Shown here: positions 17,677 through 27,969 of the stretch, one piece after another
Numbering within the stretch: the stretch's first letter is position 1
Layout: each line of letters begins with the position of its first letter
Assembly: GCF_015221995.1 (NCBI RefSeq)
Contig: NZ_JADFFM010000002.1
Coordinates: 1,116,001 to 1,180,000 of the forward strand
Reading direction: 5' to 3'
DNA: 64,000 nucleotides
Source of the DNA: Mucilaginibacter boryungensis
Lineage (GTDB): Bacteria; Bacteroidota; Bacteroidia; Sphingobacteriales; Sphingobacteriaceae
Notes under the pieces: model-generated
Told to the model about the DNA's origin: nothing
Database searches by the model: none
The model's input: the letters and a program-made list of their open reading frames with translations, nothing else
Position numbers and translations under genes: made by a program

Positions 17677-18954
17677 ATGAAAAAAGTCTATTTTGCAGCA
17701 ATTGCTGTTATCTCCTTAATTCCTTTTGTTTCAAAAGCACAATGGTCGACTACCAGCCCTGATACACATTTTACTTATACAGGTAATGTGGGTATCGGCA
17801 CCGCAAGTCCTCCACGCAAACTTACCATATCAAATAACGGAGCCGAAGGATTGGAAATTGGACCAGGTAATCTCGTTGGGGATGCTGCTAATGCGGTTAC
17901 CTCGGTCTATTACAATAGAAATACAAGCTCGTATATTGATAACGTGCAATTTGCCGGAACTTATTGGTTTACGATCGGTGGGCGGTCAACACCATCGATC
18001 CTCATCAATTCCGCTGGTAATGTTGGCATTGGCACGGCAACACCTGTCACTTTGCTACATACTGTTGTGCCCAGTACGAAAACTGCCGCAACAGGTAACG
18101 TTGTTTCGTTTCTTTCAACTAATGAAGCTACCGCCCCTTTTGGCTTACGAACAATGATTTATGGAGCTGCCGCGCTTTCAGACAGATATATTACGTTACA
18201 AACAACTGATTATGCATCGGTAGATGGTGGTAATATTATATTACAACCTGCAACTGGCAATGTCGGTATCGGCACCACAGGTCCGCTTGCAAAGCTCAGT
18301 GTAGTTGGCGGCGCACTTACCACATCGGGCGCTGGTTTATCTATATCATCTGCCCTCACAACGGGTAGATTGACTACCGGACAGGTTAATTCAATACATA
18401 ATTGGCTTGACAATGAGAGTTTGGAGTTAAGTTCAGGCTCGTCCGAAAAGACCGGTATTGCGATAGAAGGCCAAACCAGCGCATTAGGTTCAACAGTGAG
18501 AATGTTTACAGGTGGGAATGAAAACCTTCGTATGCTTGCTAATGGCAAAGTTGGCATCGGCACCACCACGCCCGACGAACTACTCTCAGTAAACGGCACT
18601 ATCCATTCCAAAGAAGTGAAGGTTAATCTGACTGGGTTGCCAGACTATGTATTTAAACCCGAGTATCATCTGCCAACCCTGGCTGAAGTAAAAAGCTATA
18701 TCGATAAAAACAGCCATTTACCCGAAATTCCATCGGCACAAGAGGTGGAAAAAAATGGCCTGAACCTGGGCGAGATGAACAAGCTGCTATTGAAAAAGGT
18801 AGAAGAGTTGACGTTGTACTTGGTTGAGAAGGATAAAGAAGTAAAAGGTCAACAAGGGGAGATAAAACAACAGAAAGCAGTAACCCAGAACCAGCAAAGC
18901 CAAATTGATGAGTTGCGCAAGCAAGTCGAAACCTTATTGAAAAAGAAACCGTAA
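17677..18954 (+). CDS. Tail-fibre-like secreted coiled-coil protein (paralogue)
   Basis: The 425-residue protein has the family signal peptide (SLIPFVSKA^QW). Four shaft motifs of the GNVGIGT[AT]xP type are spaced through residues 38-310. The C-terminal block is followed by a long coiled coil (EVKGQQGEIKQQKAVTQNQQ and LRKQVETLLKKKP). Bases 17806-17899 are identical to 13361-13454 in the first gene, and bases 18571-18785 are identical to 31299-31513 in the second operon. It is thus a mosaic of segments shared with two other paralogues. Role as for the other fibres: exported, probably trimeric. Confidence 0.82.
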   Translation: MKKVYFAAIAVISLIPFVSKAQWSTTSPDTHFTYTGNVGIGTASPPRKLTISNNGAEGLEIGPGNLVGDAANAVTSVYYNRNTSSYIDNVQFAGTYWFTIGGRSTPSILINSAGNVGIGTATPVTLLHTVVPSTKTAATGNVVSFLSTNEATAPFGLRTMIYGAAALSDRYITLQTTDYASVDGGNIILQPATGNVGIGTTGPLAKLSVVGGALTTSGAGLSISSALTTGRLTTGQVNSIHNWLDNESLELSSGSSEKTGIAIEGQTSALGSTVRMFTGGNENLRMLANGKVGIGTTTPDELLSVNGTIHSKEVKVNLTGLPDYVFKPEYHLPTLAEVKSYIDKNSHLPEIPSAQEVEKNGLNLGEMNKLLLKKVEELTLYLVEKDKEVKGQQGEIKQQKAVTQNQQSQIDELRKQVETLLKKKP

Positions 18955-18996
18955 AAGTATAGGTAATATCAATCTATCATAAGCTCTTATCACATC

Positions 18997-20349
18997 ATGA
19001 AAAAAGTCTTTCTGACAGCTATTGCTGTTATCTCTTTAATTCCTTTTGTTTCAAAAGCGCAGTGGACGTCAGGCCCGGGTAATATAAACAACACAAATTC
19101 CGGGAATGTGGGTATAGGAACAACGACACCTTCAGCTAGACTTGAGGTAACACCAGGAACAGGTACTTACGGAATGATAATTAATGGTGGTGACACGGGT
19201 AGTCTACGATGGGGAGCGGGAGCTCAGGCGGCTTTGAGCTATGATACGGGAATGGCAATAATTTACGGCTTGTCAGGACAGGCACTTTCTCTTGGCGCCG
19301 GTGGCTTATATAATCAGTTTTATATCAAACCCGGTGGCAACGTCGGTATTGGCACCACAAGCCCCGGAACAAAGCTGGAAGTTGGCACAGGCACCGATGC
19401 CACAGGAGTTATTTCATTATGGAACGCGTATTCAAGTTCGCAAACAGGGCAACTATTATTTAAATCAAATAATAGTTTTAATGCAAATTTAGGTATAGCA
19501 GCCATTTCAGCGATTGACGTGGGTACAGTAAATGAATCCAAAGGTGCTATGGTGTTCTCCACTGGCAATCAAGCAACGCCTGTTGAGCGTTTACGTATTG
19601 ATAATCTTGGCAACGTTGGTATTGGTACCGCAAGCCCTCAGCAAGCCTTAGATATAGGCGATGGCACAAACGGCCGGTCGATAGTATGGAGTGGTGGCGG
19701 TGGTGGCTGGTATTCCTCTATCGGTACGAGCTACAGTGGCGGCGCCACAAATATTTTAAGCGGACTGAAACTGAGTACCAGTGCCGACCAAACATTATCT
19801 TCTTATTCCGGTTCGATAGGAGCTTCCGGAACAAGGTGGGATTTACTGTCTGGAGATATTTCTTTTTTTAATGCGCCGCAGGCATCACAAACGGCAGGCA
19901 ATGCATTCGATTTCGCAGCCAACACCAAGCTAATAATTAAGTCATCGGGTAGGATCGGTATCGGCACCACCACTCCCGATGAACTGCTCTCGGTAAAGGG
20001 CACGATCCATTCCAAAGAAGTAAAAGTGGATATGAATTTCCTGCCGGACTATGTGTTCAAACCCGGTTATAAACTACCTACCCTCGCAGAAATAAAAACT
20101 TATATTGATAAAAACAGCCATTTACCAGAGATCCCGTCGGCACAAGAAGTAGAAAAGAATGGGCTGAACTTGGGTGAGATGAATAAACTTTTATTGAAAA
20201 AGGTGGAGGAGTTGACTTTGTATTTGATTGAGAAAGATGAGCTATTGAAATCACAAACCGAATCAAGTAAACGGCAACAAAGTGAGATTGAGCAACTAAA
20301 AAGTCAAATCATAGACATACATAAAGAGTTATTGAGCTTTAAAAAATAA
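18997..20349 (+). CDS. Tail-fibre-like secreted coiled-coil protein (paralogue)
   Basis: With 450 residues this is the largest fibre-like paralogue. It has the family signal peptide (SLIPFVSKA^QW) and at least four shaft motifs (GNVGIGTTTP, GNVGIGTTSP, GNVGIGTASP, GRIGIGTTTP). The C-terminal block reads LPDYVFKPGYKLPTLAEIK, HLPEIPSAQEVEKNG and LGEMNKLLLKKVEEL. The terminal helix (QQSEIEQLKSQIIDIHKELL) differs from the TLLKKK ending of its siblings. It is the last fibre gene before the large YD-repeat gene, which starts 27 bp downstream, so fibre and RHS genes are likely on one message. Confidence 0.82.
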   Translation: MKKVFLTAIAVISLIPFVSKAQWTSGPGNINNTNSGNVGIGTTTPSARLEVTPGTGTYGMIINGGDTGSLRWGAGAQAALSYDTGMAIIYGLSGQALSLGAGGLYNQFYIKPGGNVGIGTTSPGTKLEVGTGTDATGVISLWNAYSSSQTGQLLFKSNNSFNANLGIAAISAIDVGTVNESKGAMVFSTGNQATPVERLRIDNLGNVGIGTASPQQALDIGDGTNGRSIVWSGGGGGWYSSIGTSYSGGATNILSGLKLSTSADQTLSSYSGSIGASGTRWDLLSGDISFFNAPQASQTAGNAFDFAANTKLIIKSSGRIGIGTTTPDELLSVKGTIHSKEVKVDMNFLPDYVFKPGYKLPTLAEIKTYIDKNSHLPEIPSAQEVEKNGLNLGEMNKLLLKKVEELTLYLIEKDELLKSQTESSKRQQSEIEQLKSQIIDIHKELLSFKK

Positions 20350-20376
20350 TATTTATCACCTTATCTGTTACATATC

Positions 20377-23300
20377 ATGAACACCTCAAAAATACAGTTT
20401 CCCGTAGGCCTGATCGCGCTATTATTAGTCCTAGGTTGCTCTTTCAATGCAGATTGCCAGCAATACAATTTAGGCACTATTGTACCGCCATCACCTAATG
20501 CAGCTTCTTTAGGAAAATTTGGCGGGATAAATACTAATCTCTCATCAGGTGCGGTAAACTTTAATATTGCGATAGCCAACTATAAAACAAGTAAACTCAG
20601 TTTACCCATATCTGTAAGTTATTCCAGTAATGGTTTTAAGGTAGACGAAATCGCATCTCGCGTAGGTACGGGCTGGAACTTGAATGCCGGCGGCGTGATT
20701 ACCAGAACGGTGTATGGGGTGATGGATGAGTATAGTGCCAGGCCGAGGCTAACCGAGTTACAATATAGCAGCAAATCACCCAGAGATCAGATAAATTATC
20801 TAAATGATATTACCGCTCAATCTCAGGGCCTTTTTCGAGCTGAACCGGATGTAGGTGTGGACGGGCAGCCGGATATGTTTAATTTTAACTTTAACGGCCT
20901 GACCGGGCAGTTCATTATAAAACATCTCTACGGTAGCGGCACCAGCGCACATTTTGAATGTGTGTTATTGAATCATTCCGGGTTAAAGATGGAAACCGGA
21001 TTAGGAAGCTTGGTGGCTACTGGTTATGCTTTCAAAGCGACCACGATTGATGGGGTCCAATATATTTTCAATGCAACAGAATCTACTGTTCAAAATGATG
21101 GCCTAATCAATGATATTCCAATGGCTTGCCCACAACTTGGCAGTGCAGTAGTGGTTCCTTCAGCGTTTTATCTTTCACAGATCATACATCCTAATAAAGA
21201 CACGATCAATTTAATTTACATTCCTCGCGCTTTTCATTACGCTACAGGTATCACACAGTCCATCTATCATATTGATCCTGCTCATCCCGCAGAAACTTGC
21301 GGCGATCCAGCAAGCGGTTTTACATATCCGGGCTTTACAGATAATCTCTGCGCAAATACGCTGAAAACAAATGGTTGGATCTTATCGGAAATTAACTCTA
21401 GGAGCGGTGGCAAAATTAAATTTAACTATATCAACAGAAGTGACTATGACGACCAGCTCCTTTCTTCTATTGTTATATATCAGCCTAATCAGACAGTACC
21501 TATAAAAAAGGATACTTTAATATATCAATACGCCAATAACCGGCCATTTTTAATGAGCATTACAGAAAAAGATGCAGGCAACACGTCGAATCAAAAACAT
21601 GAGTTTAACTATTATAACTTAAGCCAGGTGCCGGCTCACCTTTCCTATTCTCAGGATCATTGGGGATTTTTTAATGGCAAGGCCAATAATACAATGATTC
21701 CACGTCCCACAGACCCGGATTTACAATATTATTTCCCTCAGGCAACGGCAAATCGTGACCCCGATCCGGATTTTTGTAAAACCGGTGTTCTGTCATCTGT
21801 CAAATACCCTACAGGCGGAAAAGACAGTATTATATACGAAGGTAATTCAAGTTATGGAGAGTTTACGACTTACCCAGCACTTTTCAGTAGTAATATTTAT
21901 GTAACCGGAAACGGGCTGGCATGGCCAAACTCTACTTATTCGAGTAATGCAGTTATTGCTACTAGACAACGAGTTACTTTGGAAGCTAACTGCGAGGACA
22001 ACACAATTAATCCAGACGACCCCGTAGTTTATTTTAAGCTCACTAAGGTGGGAACAGGATCGATATATGAAAAGCAATTAAATTATGGTGAAAGTGTATC
22101 AACAACCCTAATATTAGAACCGGGTACGTATACATTAGAGACAACTATTTACGGCAATGCGACAGTAAATGGTTTGTTATATTATTTTGAGGGGTCTCCT
22201 ACAACCCAAGAGATGAACGTGCCTGTCGGGGGTATTCGTGTGGCTAAGGCGATCACCTATGACCCGGTGAGCAATACATCCATTGTAAAAAAATATGGTT
22301 ATACGCTTTTTGATGATAACACCAAAGTTTCGGCTGACGTCCGTTTGCACGAACAATATTTTGAATCCTTATTAAGTCACGCCCTATGTGCAGAATACAA
22401 TTCACCTTGTGGCCAGTGGCTTTCGAAAGGTTATTTGTGTATGCATTCCAATAGTATTTATAATATTTACAGCAGCTCGTCGTCTCCGGTTACTTATAAA
22501 AATGTCACCGAAATTTTCGGAGAAAACGCTGAAAGAGGGGTTGTCAAGCATGAATTTACCTCCATTCCTGACGCTGATGCAAATGTCCAAAATGGTCGAT
22601 ATGTATCAGGGACACCCGTAACCAGTTTTAACCTTATAAATGGAAAAGAAACCTTTACCGGCATATTTAAAAACACAACCGCGGGTTTAACTCCGGTTAA
22701 GAAGATCTTTATTCATTATAAAGATGATGCGCGTAAGGATAGTACCATTGCCGGGTTTTCTGCAATGAGGGAGTACGATTATAACTGTTCGGCATTTATG
22801 ACTACATCCCCTTTTGCTGAAGAGTTGGCCGCCTACGATCTTACAACCTATCAGATTTATCGTAAATGGTTATATACTGATACGGTTCGCACGCAAACGT
22901 TTGATGTTACGGGGACAAGCTACGCCGAAAATATCGAAACTTCGGAATACGGAAATGCTTACCACGCGCTTTTAACAAAGAATACCGAACTCGACAGCAA
23001 AGGAAATATACTGATCAGTACCTATACTTACCCTACCGATTATAGCGCCACCATATATGCGAATATGGCAGGATTACATATGCTTAGTCCAGTAGTTGAA
23101 AAAAGTGTATTTAAAAATACAAACCTCGAATATTCCACACTGACTAATTACCTTAACCCAAGCGGCAATCTTTACCTGCCGTCCACTGTCCAAAGTAAAT
23201 TTGGAAGCGGTAGCTATGATACACGCCTTCATTATTCTAATTACGATAGTTTTGGAAATGCCACTTGTGTTTCGAAAGAGAGTGGCCCTAAAGTGGTTTA

Positions 23301-23640
23301 CTTATACAGTTATGGCGGGCAATATCCTATTGCTGAGATAAAAAACGCGGACTATGCCGCAGTGGAAACGGCCTTGGGTGCAACCAATATAGCCAATTTT
23401 AGTAATCAGTTCCCTGATAAATCAGCGGTAGATAGTTTTCTGTCAACACTAGTTACCAGCATCCCATCAGCTCAAGTATCAAAATTTGTGTTTACCCCTT
23501 TAGTGGGTATGACCAGTATGACCGATGCCAAAGGCCAAACGATGTATTATGAGTATGACAGTTTTCAGCGACTGGTTAATATTAAAGACCAGTATGGCAA
23601 TATTGTCAAACATAACGACTATCACTATTACAACCAATAA
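20377..23640 (+). CDS. Large secreted SpvB/TcB-like YD-repeat protein (RHS partner)
   Basis: The 1087-residue protein has a signal peptide; L-V-L-G-C at about residue 22 could be a lipobox. The N-terminal ~120 residues read SLGKFGGINTNLSSGAVNFN, SLPISVSYSSNGFKV and RVGTGWNLNAGGVITRTVYG. This matches the G..SY.IP / LSL.YNS / G.GW.L.G...I.R layout of SpvB/TcB N-termini. The C-terminal end has YD-repeat units (MYYEYDSFQRLVNIKDQYGN) and stops without an RHS-associated core or toxin tip. It is followed after 11 bp by an RHS core protein, and the same pair recurs at 32656/36141. By analogy with TcB-TcC, the two could form a joint shell; that is inference. Confidence 0.8.
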   Translation: MNTSKIQFPVGLIALLLVLGCSFNADCQQYNLGTIVPPSPNAASLGKFGGINTNLSSGAVNFNIAIANYKTSKLSLPISVSYSSNGFKVDEIASRVGTGWNLNAGGVITRTVYGVMDEYSARPRLTELQYSSKSPRDQINYLNDITAQSQGLFRAEPDVGVDGQPDMFNFNFNGLTGQFIIKHLYGSGTSAHFECVLLNHSGLKMETGLGSLVATGYAFKATTIDGVQYIFNATESTVQNDGLINDIPMACPQLGSAVVVPSAFYLSQIIHPNKDTINLIYIPRAFHYATGITQSIYHIDPAHPAETCGDPASGFTYPGFTDNLCANTLKTNGWILSEINSRSGGKIKFNYINRSDYDDQLLSSIVIYQPNQTVPIKKDTLIYQYANNRPFLMSITEKDAGNTSNQKHEFNYYNLSQVPAHLSYSQDHWGFFNGKANNTMIPRPTDPDLQYYFPQATANRDPDPDFCKTGVLSSVKYPTGGKDSIIYEGNSSYGEFTTYPALFSSNIYVTGNGLAWPNSTYSSNAVIATRQRVTLEANCEDNTINPDDPVVYFKLTKVGTGSIYEKQLNYGESVSTTLILEPGTYTLETTIYGNATVNGLLYYFEGSPTTQEMNVPVGGIRVAKAITYDPVSNTSIVKKYGYTLFDDNTKVSADVRLHEQYFESLLSHALCAEYNSPCGQWLSKGYLCMHSNSIYNIYSSSSSPVTYKNVTEIFGENAERGVVKHEFTSIPDADANVQNGRYVSGTPVTSFNLINGKETFTGIFKNTTAGLTPVKKIFIHYKDDARKDSTIAGFSAMREYDYNCSAFMTTSPFAEELAAYDLTTYQIYRKWLYTDTVRTQTFDVTGTSYAENIETSEYGNAYHALLTKNTELDSKGNILISTYTYPTDYSATIYANMAGLHMLSPVVEKSVFKNTNLEYSTLTNYLNPSGNLYLPSTVQSKFGSGSYDTRLHYSNYDSFGNATCVSKESGPKVVYLYSYGGQYPIAEIKNADYAAVETALGATNIANFSNQFPDKSAVDSFLSTLVTSIPSAQVSKFVFTPLVGMTSMTDAKGQTMYYEYDSFQRLVNIKDQYGNIVKHNDYHYYNQ

Positions 23641-23651
23641 ATCGGATCGTC

Positions 23652-26600
23652 ATGAGAACCAACCTATATCATATATACGGCAAAAAGCCTAAAGCTCAAA
23701 GCCCTAGGTTATTAACTAGCTGTTTGCTTTTCGCTTTATGTTTTCCGCTTTCGGCTTTAAAAGCGCAAACATACCTTACGACCAATACGCTGTCCGGCAC
23801 CCAGACGGCGGGCGAATACTATCACAATACCAGCATTACCTTAAGCCCCGGATTCAATTTTACGGCTGCATCCGGGCATAGCCTGCATTTGTATATTGGT
23901 AGCCCCGATTGCTTGCCATTGAACACATCCCTGAGCACAAATCAAAACTACATTAGTACGTTGGTGTCAAGAATAGCAGGCATAACCGATAACAGTGGCT
24001 TAAACAGCCGGGGTACTTGCGAGGTTATGCAGTCCATTCAATATTTTGATGGGTTAGGACGCCCGGTGCAAACGGTTACGGTTAAGGGCAACCCCACGGC
24101 TGATGCAGATTTGATACAGCCATTCGGTTACGACCAGTTTGACAGGGAAGATAAAAAATACCTGCTTTACACCACGCCAACCGGCAGTCCCGGTAGTTAC
24201 CGAAGCAATGCTTTAACTAGTGGTGCAGGTCTATTTAATTTTTATAACCCAACCGGCAGCGGTACAAGCGGCAACCAACAGGGAAATAGCATCACGGTGA
24301 TTCCCACCCCTTATGCACAATCATTATTTGAAGCTTCTACGCTTAACCGGATAACAGAACAAGGCACACCTGGAGATACTTGGCAGCCTGCCAGCAGCCG
24401 CACAACTACCGGCGGAAGAACAATAGTAATGGAATATGGCTTGAATGTAGCCAGCGAGGTTTTGCAATGGGAAATAAACAGCACCGGTGCGACTGCAAGC
24501 ACTAGTTACCCGGCCAGCAAACTACAAAAAACCATCCGCAAGGATGAGAACTGGGTAAGTGGAAAAACAGGCACAACCGAAGAATTTAAAGATTTGCAGG
24601 ACCATGTAATATTAAAGCGCGTTTGGGAAAGCGAGAGCATAAGCCGGTCTACCTATTATATTTACGATGATTTAAATAACATAGCCTATGTGATTCCGCC
24701 CGGCTTTACCGCCACAAGTTTTGCCGAAACTGATGCCGCGTTTAATAGTTTTGTTTACGCATATAAGTACGATGACCGCAATAGGCCAATAAAAAAGAAA
24801 CTGCCCGGCAAGGGCTGGCAATATTTGGTTTATAATAAACTGGACCAGGTAGTAGCTACCCAGGATGCCAATCAACGCCATAAAACGAACCAGGATTGGA
24901 CGATTGCCAAGTACGATGCTTTGGGCAGGGTGGTAGTGACGGGTATTTATAACTATGGCGCAAACGCCGACCAAGATTATTATAGCAGTGTAAAAACCAA
25001 TGTGGATGCGGTTACCACCTTATGGGAAACGCCTACCGGCACCAGTAGCAATTATGGCTACGATAATTCCAGCTTCCCGGCTAACATAAGCCAAGTATTA
25101 ACAGTCAATTATTACGATAACTATAACTTTGCCGGTACTAATCCCTACACCTATGGCTCGGCCAGTAGTATGACCAAAGGCTTTCTGACGGGAACCCTAA
25201 CCAATGTGTTGGGTACAACTGATATGTTGTGGGATGTGCATTATTATAATGATAAAGGCCAGAATATTAAAACCTTCGCGCAACATTATTTAGCCGGTAT
25301 GCAAAGTATTTACAATTATGACGAAATAAGCAACACTTACGATTTCACTAACGCTATAATCAGTACCGACAGAAAACACTATTCCAAAAACAGCGGCAAT
25401 ACCGCAGCGGTATTAGCGCTTACCGTAGATAACGCCTACGATTATGACCATATGGGCCGTAAAGTAAAAACCTGGGAGCAAATTAATGGGGGCACCAATA
25501 TCCTGTTAAGTAAAATCGATTATAATGAGATAGGGCAGTTGAAAACCAAATATTTGCATAGCGTAGATAATGGCACAACCTTTTTGCAACATTTAGATTA
25601 TACCTATAACGAGCGTGGCTGGCTGCGTACGGCCAATAGCAGCAGTAATTTGTTTAACTTGGAAATGCAATATAACAGCCCCAGCACAGGCAGACAGTTT
25701 AACGGCAATATAGCAGCCCAGGTATGGACAACGAGCGGACAAAGCCAGAAAACGTTTACTTATAGTTACGATCCATTAAATCGTTTAACCGATGGCGTAT
25801 CATCTGACAATTATAAGGAAACGGGCATAACTTATGATCCAATGGGTAATATTACGGCCTTGCAGCGTTACTGGAACAATACGTTGATAGATAACCTGGC
25901 TTACAACTATAGTAGTACTAACCAGGTGCAAAGCATAGCCGATGCCAGCAGCGATATCGGGCCAAACGGTTACAAAGCCGGGACCTATACTTATGCCTAC
26001 GATAATAACGGCAATATGGTTACCGATAATAGTAAAGGTTTAACAGTTACCTACAACTTGCTTAATCTCCCGCAAACCAATACACTGGCGAGCGGCACTA
26101 TTAACTATACTTATGATGCGATAGGAAATAAGCTGAGGAAAGTAAGTGGTGGTACGACAACCGACTATATAAGTGGCATACAATACGAGAGCGGCATTAT
26201 CAGCTTTGTACATACCGAAGAAGGCCGGGTGTTAAACCTTACCGGCACACCCAATTACGAGTACAGCCTGAGCGACCATTTAGGAAATAACCGGGTCAAC
26301 TTTGACAGCCAGCATGGAGGCAGCACACCAACCCAAACAAATGACTATATGCCGTTTGGTATGGCTATACAAGGATCAGTTGTAACCAGTCCCCCTAATA
26401 ACTACCTTTATAATAAGAAAGAGTTGCAGGATGGTCTAAGCCAGTACGATTATGGCGCACGGTTTTACGACCCAGTTATTGGTAGATGGACAACTCCCGA
26501 TCCCTTGGCAGAAGTTTCGCGGAGGTTTAGCCCCTATTCCTACGGTTATAATAACCCAGTTCGCGTGATCGACCCGGACGGAATGTTGGCCAAGTTCAGT

Positions 26601-27284
26601 TTCGCTACAGGTGGATATGCTGAAGGTAACTATAATAACGATATGACCACACAAGATGGATTCGGAAGAAATAAATATGATGAAAATGGGCAATATATAC
26701 CGCCAATTGACCGAGGGAAGATTGATTGGAGTGCATTGGCTGCCCAGCAATATCAGACTGAAGGTAACTCGGAGGAAGGGCAAAACAGCAATGTAACTAC
26801 TGATAAGAATCAAACGGCGAAAGAGGGTGATAAACCAGCTAGTAATGTTGGGCCAAAGCCTAAGGCAACGCCGGATTCTAAGTCGAAAGCCAATTGGATT
26901 GAGAAAGCCGGTACTTATCTGTGGGGAGCTACATTTCCGGCAGTTATTTTGGCAAAACAACATGGATCACTCGGGGCAACAGGAGAGCAGTTCGGTACAG
27001 GAACATTAATAATGGGGGTAGCAATTGATATTATAGGTGTTAATAATTATTATAAAGGTGCGAAGAATTCCGTTAACCCTAATATAGCCAGAAAAAACAC
27101 TATATTCGCTCTTGGAGGTGAGATTTTTCCACCTATTGGGATATCATATTTTACTGCTGGACAAATTTACCCCGGTGGGACTGAAGGTTGGCTTGCCGAT
27201 TGGCACCATGTTATTTTCCCTAATCAAACATCGTATCCAAGGCATCAAGATATACAGGAACAACAAAAAAACGAAAATAAATAA
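23652..27284 (+). CDS. DUF6443-RHS core protein with pore-like C-terminal tip
   Basis: The 1210-residue protein has a signal peptide (cleavage near LSALKAQ). DUF6443-type sequence follows (IQYFDGLGRPVQTVTVKGNP, QPFGYDQFDREDKKYL), then YD repeats. The RHS-associated core contains YDYGARFYDPVIGRW and ends with DPDGM at residues 974-978. The remaining 232 residues are the variable tip: a polar linker and three hydrophobic, glycine-rich stretches around residues 1087-1100, 1115-1131 and 1148-1172. These suggest a membrane-inserting toxin. GC content drops in the tip. The next gene, 10 bp downstream, encodes a small membrane protein, the expected type of immunity partner for a pore-former. The tip family itself is not recognised. 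Confidence 0.88.
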   Translation: MRTNLYHIYGKKPKAQSPRLLTSCLLFALCFPLSALKAQTYLTTNTLSGTQTAGEYYHNTSITLSPGFNFTAASGHSLHLYIGSPDCLPLNTSLSTNQNYISTLVSRIAGITDNSGLNSRGTCEVMQSIQYFDGLGRPVQTVTVKGNPTADADLIQPFGYDQFDREDKKYLLYTTPTGSPGSYRSNALTSGAGLFNFYNPTGSGTSGNQQGNSITVIPTPYAQSLFEASTLNRITEQGTPGDTWQPASSRTTTGGRTIVMEYGLNVASEVLQWEINSTGATASTSYPASKLQKTIRKDENWVSGKTGTTEEFKDLQDHVILKRVWESESISRSTYYIYDDLNNIAYVIPPGFTATSFAETDAAFNSFVYAYKYDDRNRPIKKKLPGKGWQYLVYNKLDQVVATQDANQRHKTNQDWTIAKYDALGRVVVTGIYNYGANADQDYYSSVKTNVDAVTTLWETPTGTSSNYGYDNSSFPANISQVLTVNYYDNYNFAGTNPYTYGSASSMTKGFLTGTLTNVLGTTDMLWDVHYYNDKGQNIKTFAQHYLAGMQSIYNYDEISNTYDFTNAIISTDRKHYSKNSGNTAAVLALTVDNAYDYDHMGRKVKTWEQINGGTNILLSKIDYNEIGQLKTKYLHSVDNGTTFLQHLDYTYNERGWLRTANSSSNLFNLEMQYNSPSTGRQFNGNIAAQVWTTSGQSQKTFTYSYDPLNRLTDGVSSDNYKETGITYDPMGNITALQRYWNNTLIDNLAYNYSSTNQVQSIADASSDIGPNGYKAGTYTYAYDNNGNMVTDNSKGLTVTYNLLNLPQTNTLASGTINYTYDAIGNKLRKVSGGTTTDYISGIQYESGIISFVHTEEGRVLNLTGTPNYEYSLSDHLGNNRVNFDSQHGGSTPTQTNDYMPFGMAIQGSVVTSPPNNYLYNKKELQDGLSQYDYGARFYDPVIGRWTTPDPLAEVSRRFSPYSYGYNNPVRVIDPDGMLAKFSFATGGYAEGNYNNDMTTQDGFGRNKYDENGQYIPPIDRGKIDWSALAAQQYQTEGNSEEGQNSNVTTDKNQTAKEGDKPASNVGPKPKATPDSKSKANWIEKAGTYLWGATFPAVILAKQHGSLGATGEQFGTGTLIMGVAIDIIGVNNYYKGAKNSVNPNIARKNTIFALGGEIFPPIGISYFTAGQIYPGGTEGWLADWHHVIFPNQTSYPRHQDIQEQQKNENK

Positions 27285-27294
27285 CACTTGAAAT

Positions 27295-27705
27295 ATGACC
27301 TTAAAGAAAGCATATTATTATTTGTTTTATACTTTTTGGAGATTTTTTGAGAGTAACCCTTTGAAGTGGGGCACAGTTTGGAAAGCGGGTGCATCAATTA
27401 GTGTTTTGGAAACGATATTTGTTTGTAGTATATTAAATTATTATAATATTTTTATTGATAGAAAATTCAATTATGAGATAACTTCACCAGAATTGATAAT
27501 TCCAATTATCTTGATTATGATTACCAATTATCATTTTTTTTCAAAAAATGATAATTGGATGGATTATGCTGAGGAATTTAATGTTTGGCCAACAGAAAAG
27601 AATTTTAAAGGAGGTCTTTTTGTCTTATTATTTGTTATTGCTATTTTAGGCAGTTTGTTTTATTCATTTTATTTAATGAGTAATATTAATTGGAAACGGT
27701 ATTAA
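27295..27705 (+). CDS. Small membrane protein, candidate immunity to the upstream tip
   Basis: The 136-residue protein has three predicted membrane helices: roughly residues 28-50 (GASISVLETIFVCSILNYYN), 60-80 (LIIPIILIMITNY) and 103-126 (GGLFVLLFVIAILGSLFYSF). It is very AT-rich, in contrast to the RHS shell gene upstream, which is the usual signature of recently swapped toxin-immunity tips. It starts 10 bp after the RHS stop. Membrane immunity proteins typically protect against pore-forming toxins, which fits the hydrophobic tip of its neighbour. There is no family assignment; the role is inferred from context and topology. Confidence 0.7.
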   Translation: MTLKKAYYYLFYTFWRFFESNPLKWGTVWKAGASISVLETIFVCSILNYYNIFIDRKFNYEITSPELIIPIILIMITNYHFFSKNDNWMDYAEEFNVWPTEKNFKGGLFVLLFVIAILGSLFYSFYLMSNINWKRY

Positions 27706-27801
27706 TTACTAAGTTAGTTATTTAATTTCTAATCGTTTACTAACTGACGCAAGTATGCAACATTAACGGAACGTAAGAGTACTTGTGCCTGAGCTAATAC
27801 C

Positions 27802-27828
27802 AAGCCCAACCTAACAGTTGGGCTTTTA
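27802..27828 (+). terminator. Terminator of the first fibre/RHS operon
   Basis: AAGCCCAAC / GTTGGGCTT with a 6-nt loop is followed by a short T run. An equivalent hairpin with the same stem lies at 40210-40236 behind the second operon. Confidence 0.75.
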
Positions 27829-27969
27829 CTTATTTAGTTTGCTTTAGAAGGCATACAGCACTTTTACCTTTAAAAGGTAAGGAAGGGAGGCACACCACCA
27901 AATCAACATCCACATATACACTTTTTATTTAGAGGTATCTACCCTTGCTTATTAACTGTCCATAACCCT

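Noticed and set aside
14234..20349. Peptidase S74 (intramolecular chaperone) domain at the end of the fibre-like proteins
   Set aside because: The GNVGIGTT shaft motifs are similar, but I see no convincing S74 catalytic Ser/Lys region; the C-terminus is a coiled coil.
26436..26963. 175-codon minus-strand frame across an RHS core
   Set aside because: Antisense to the YDYGARFYDP core; no motif.
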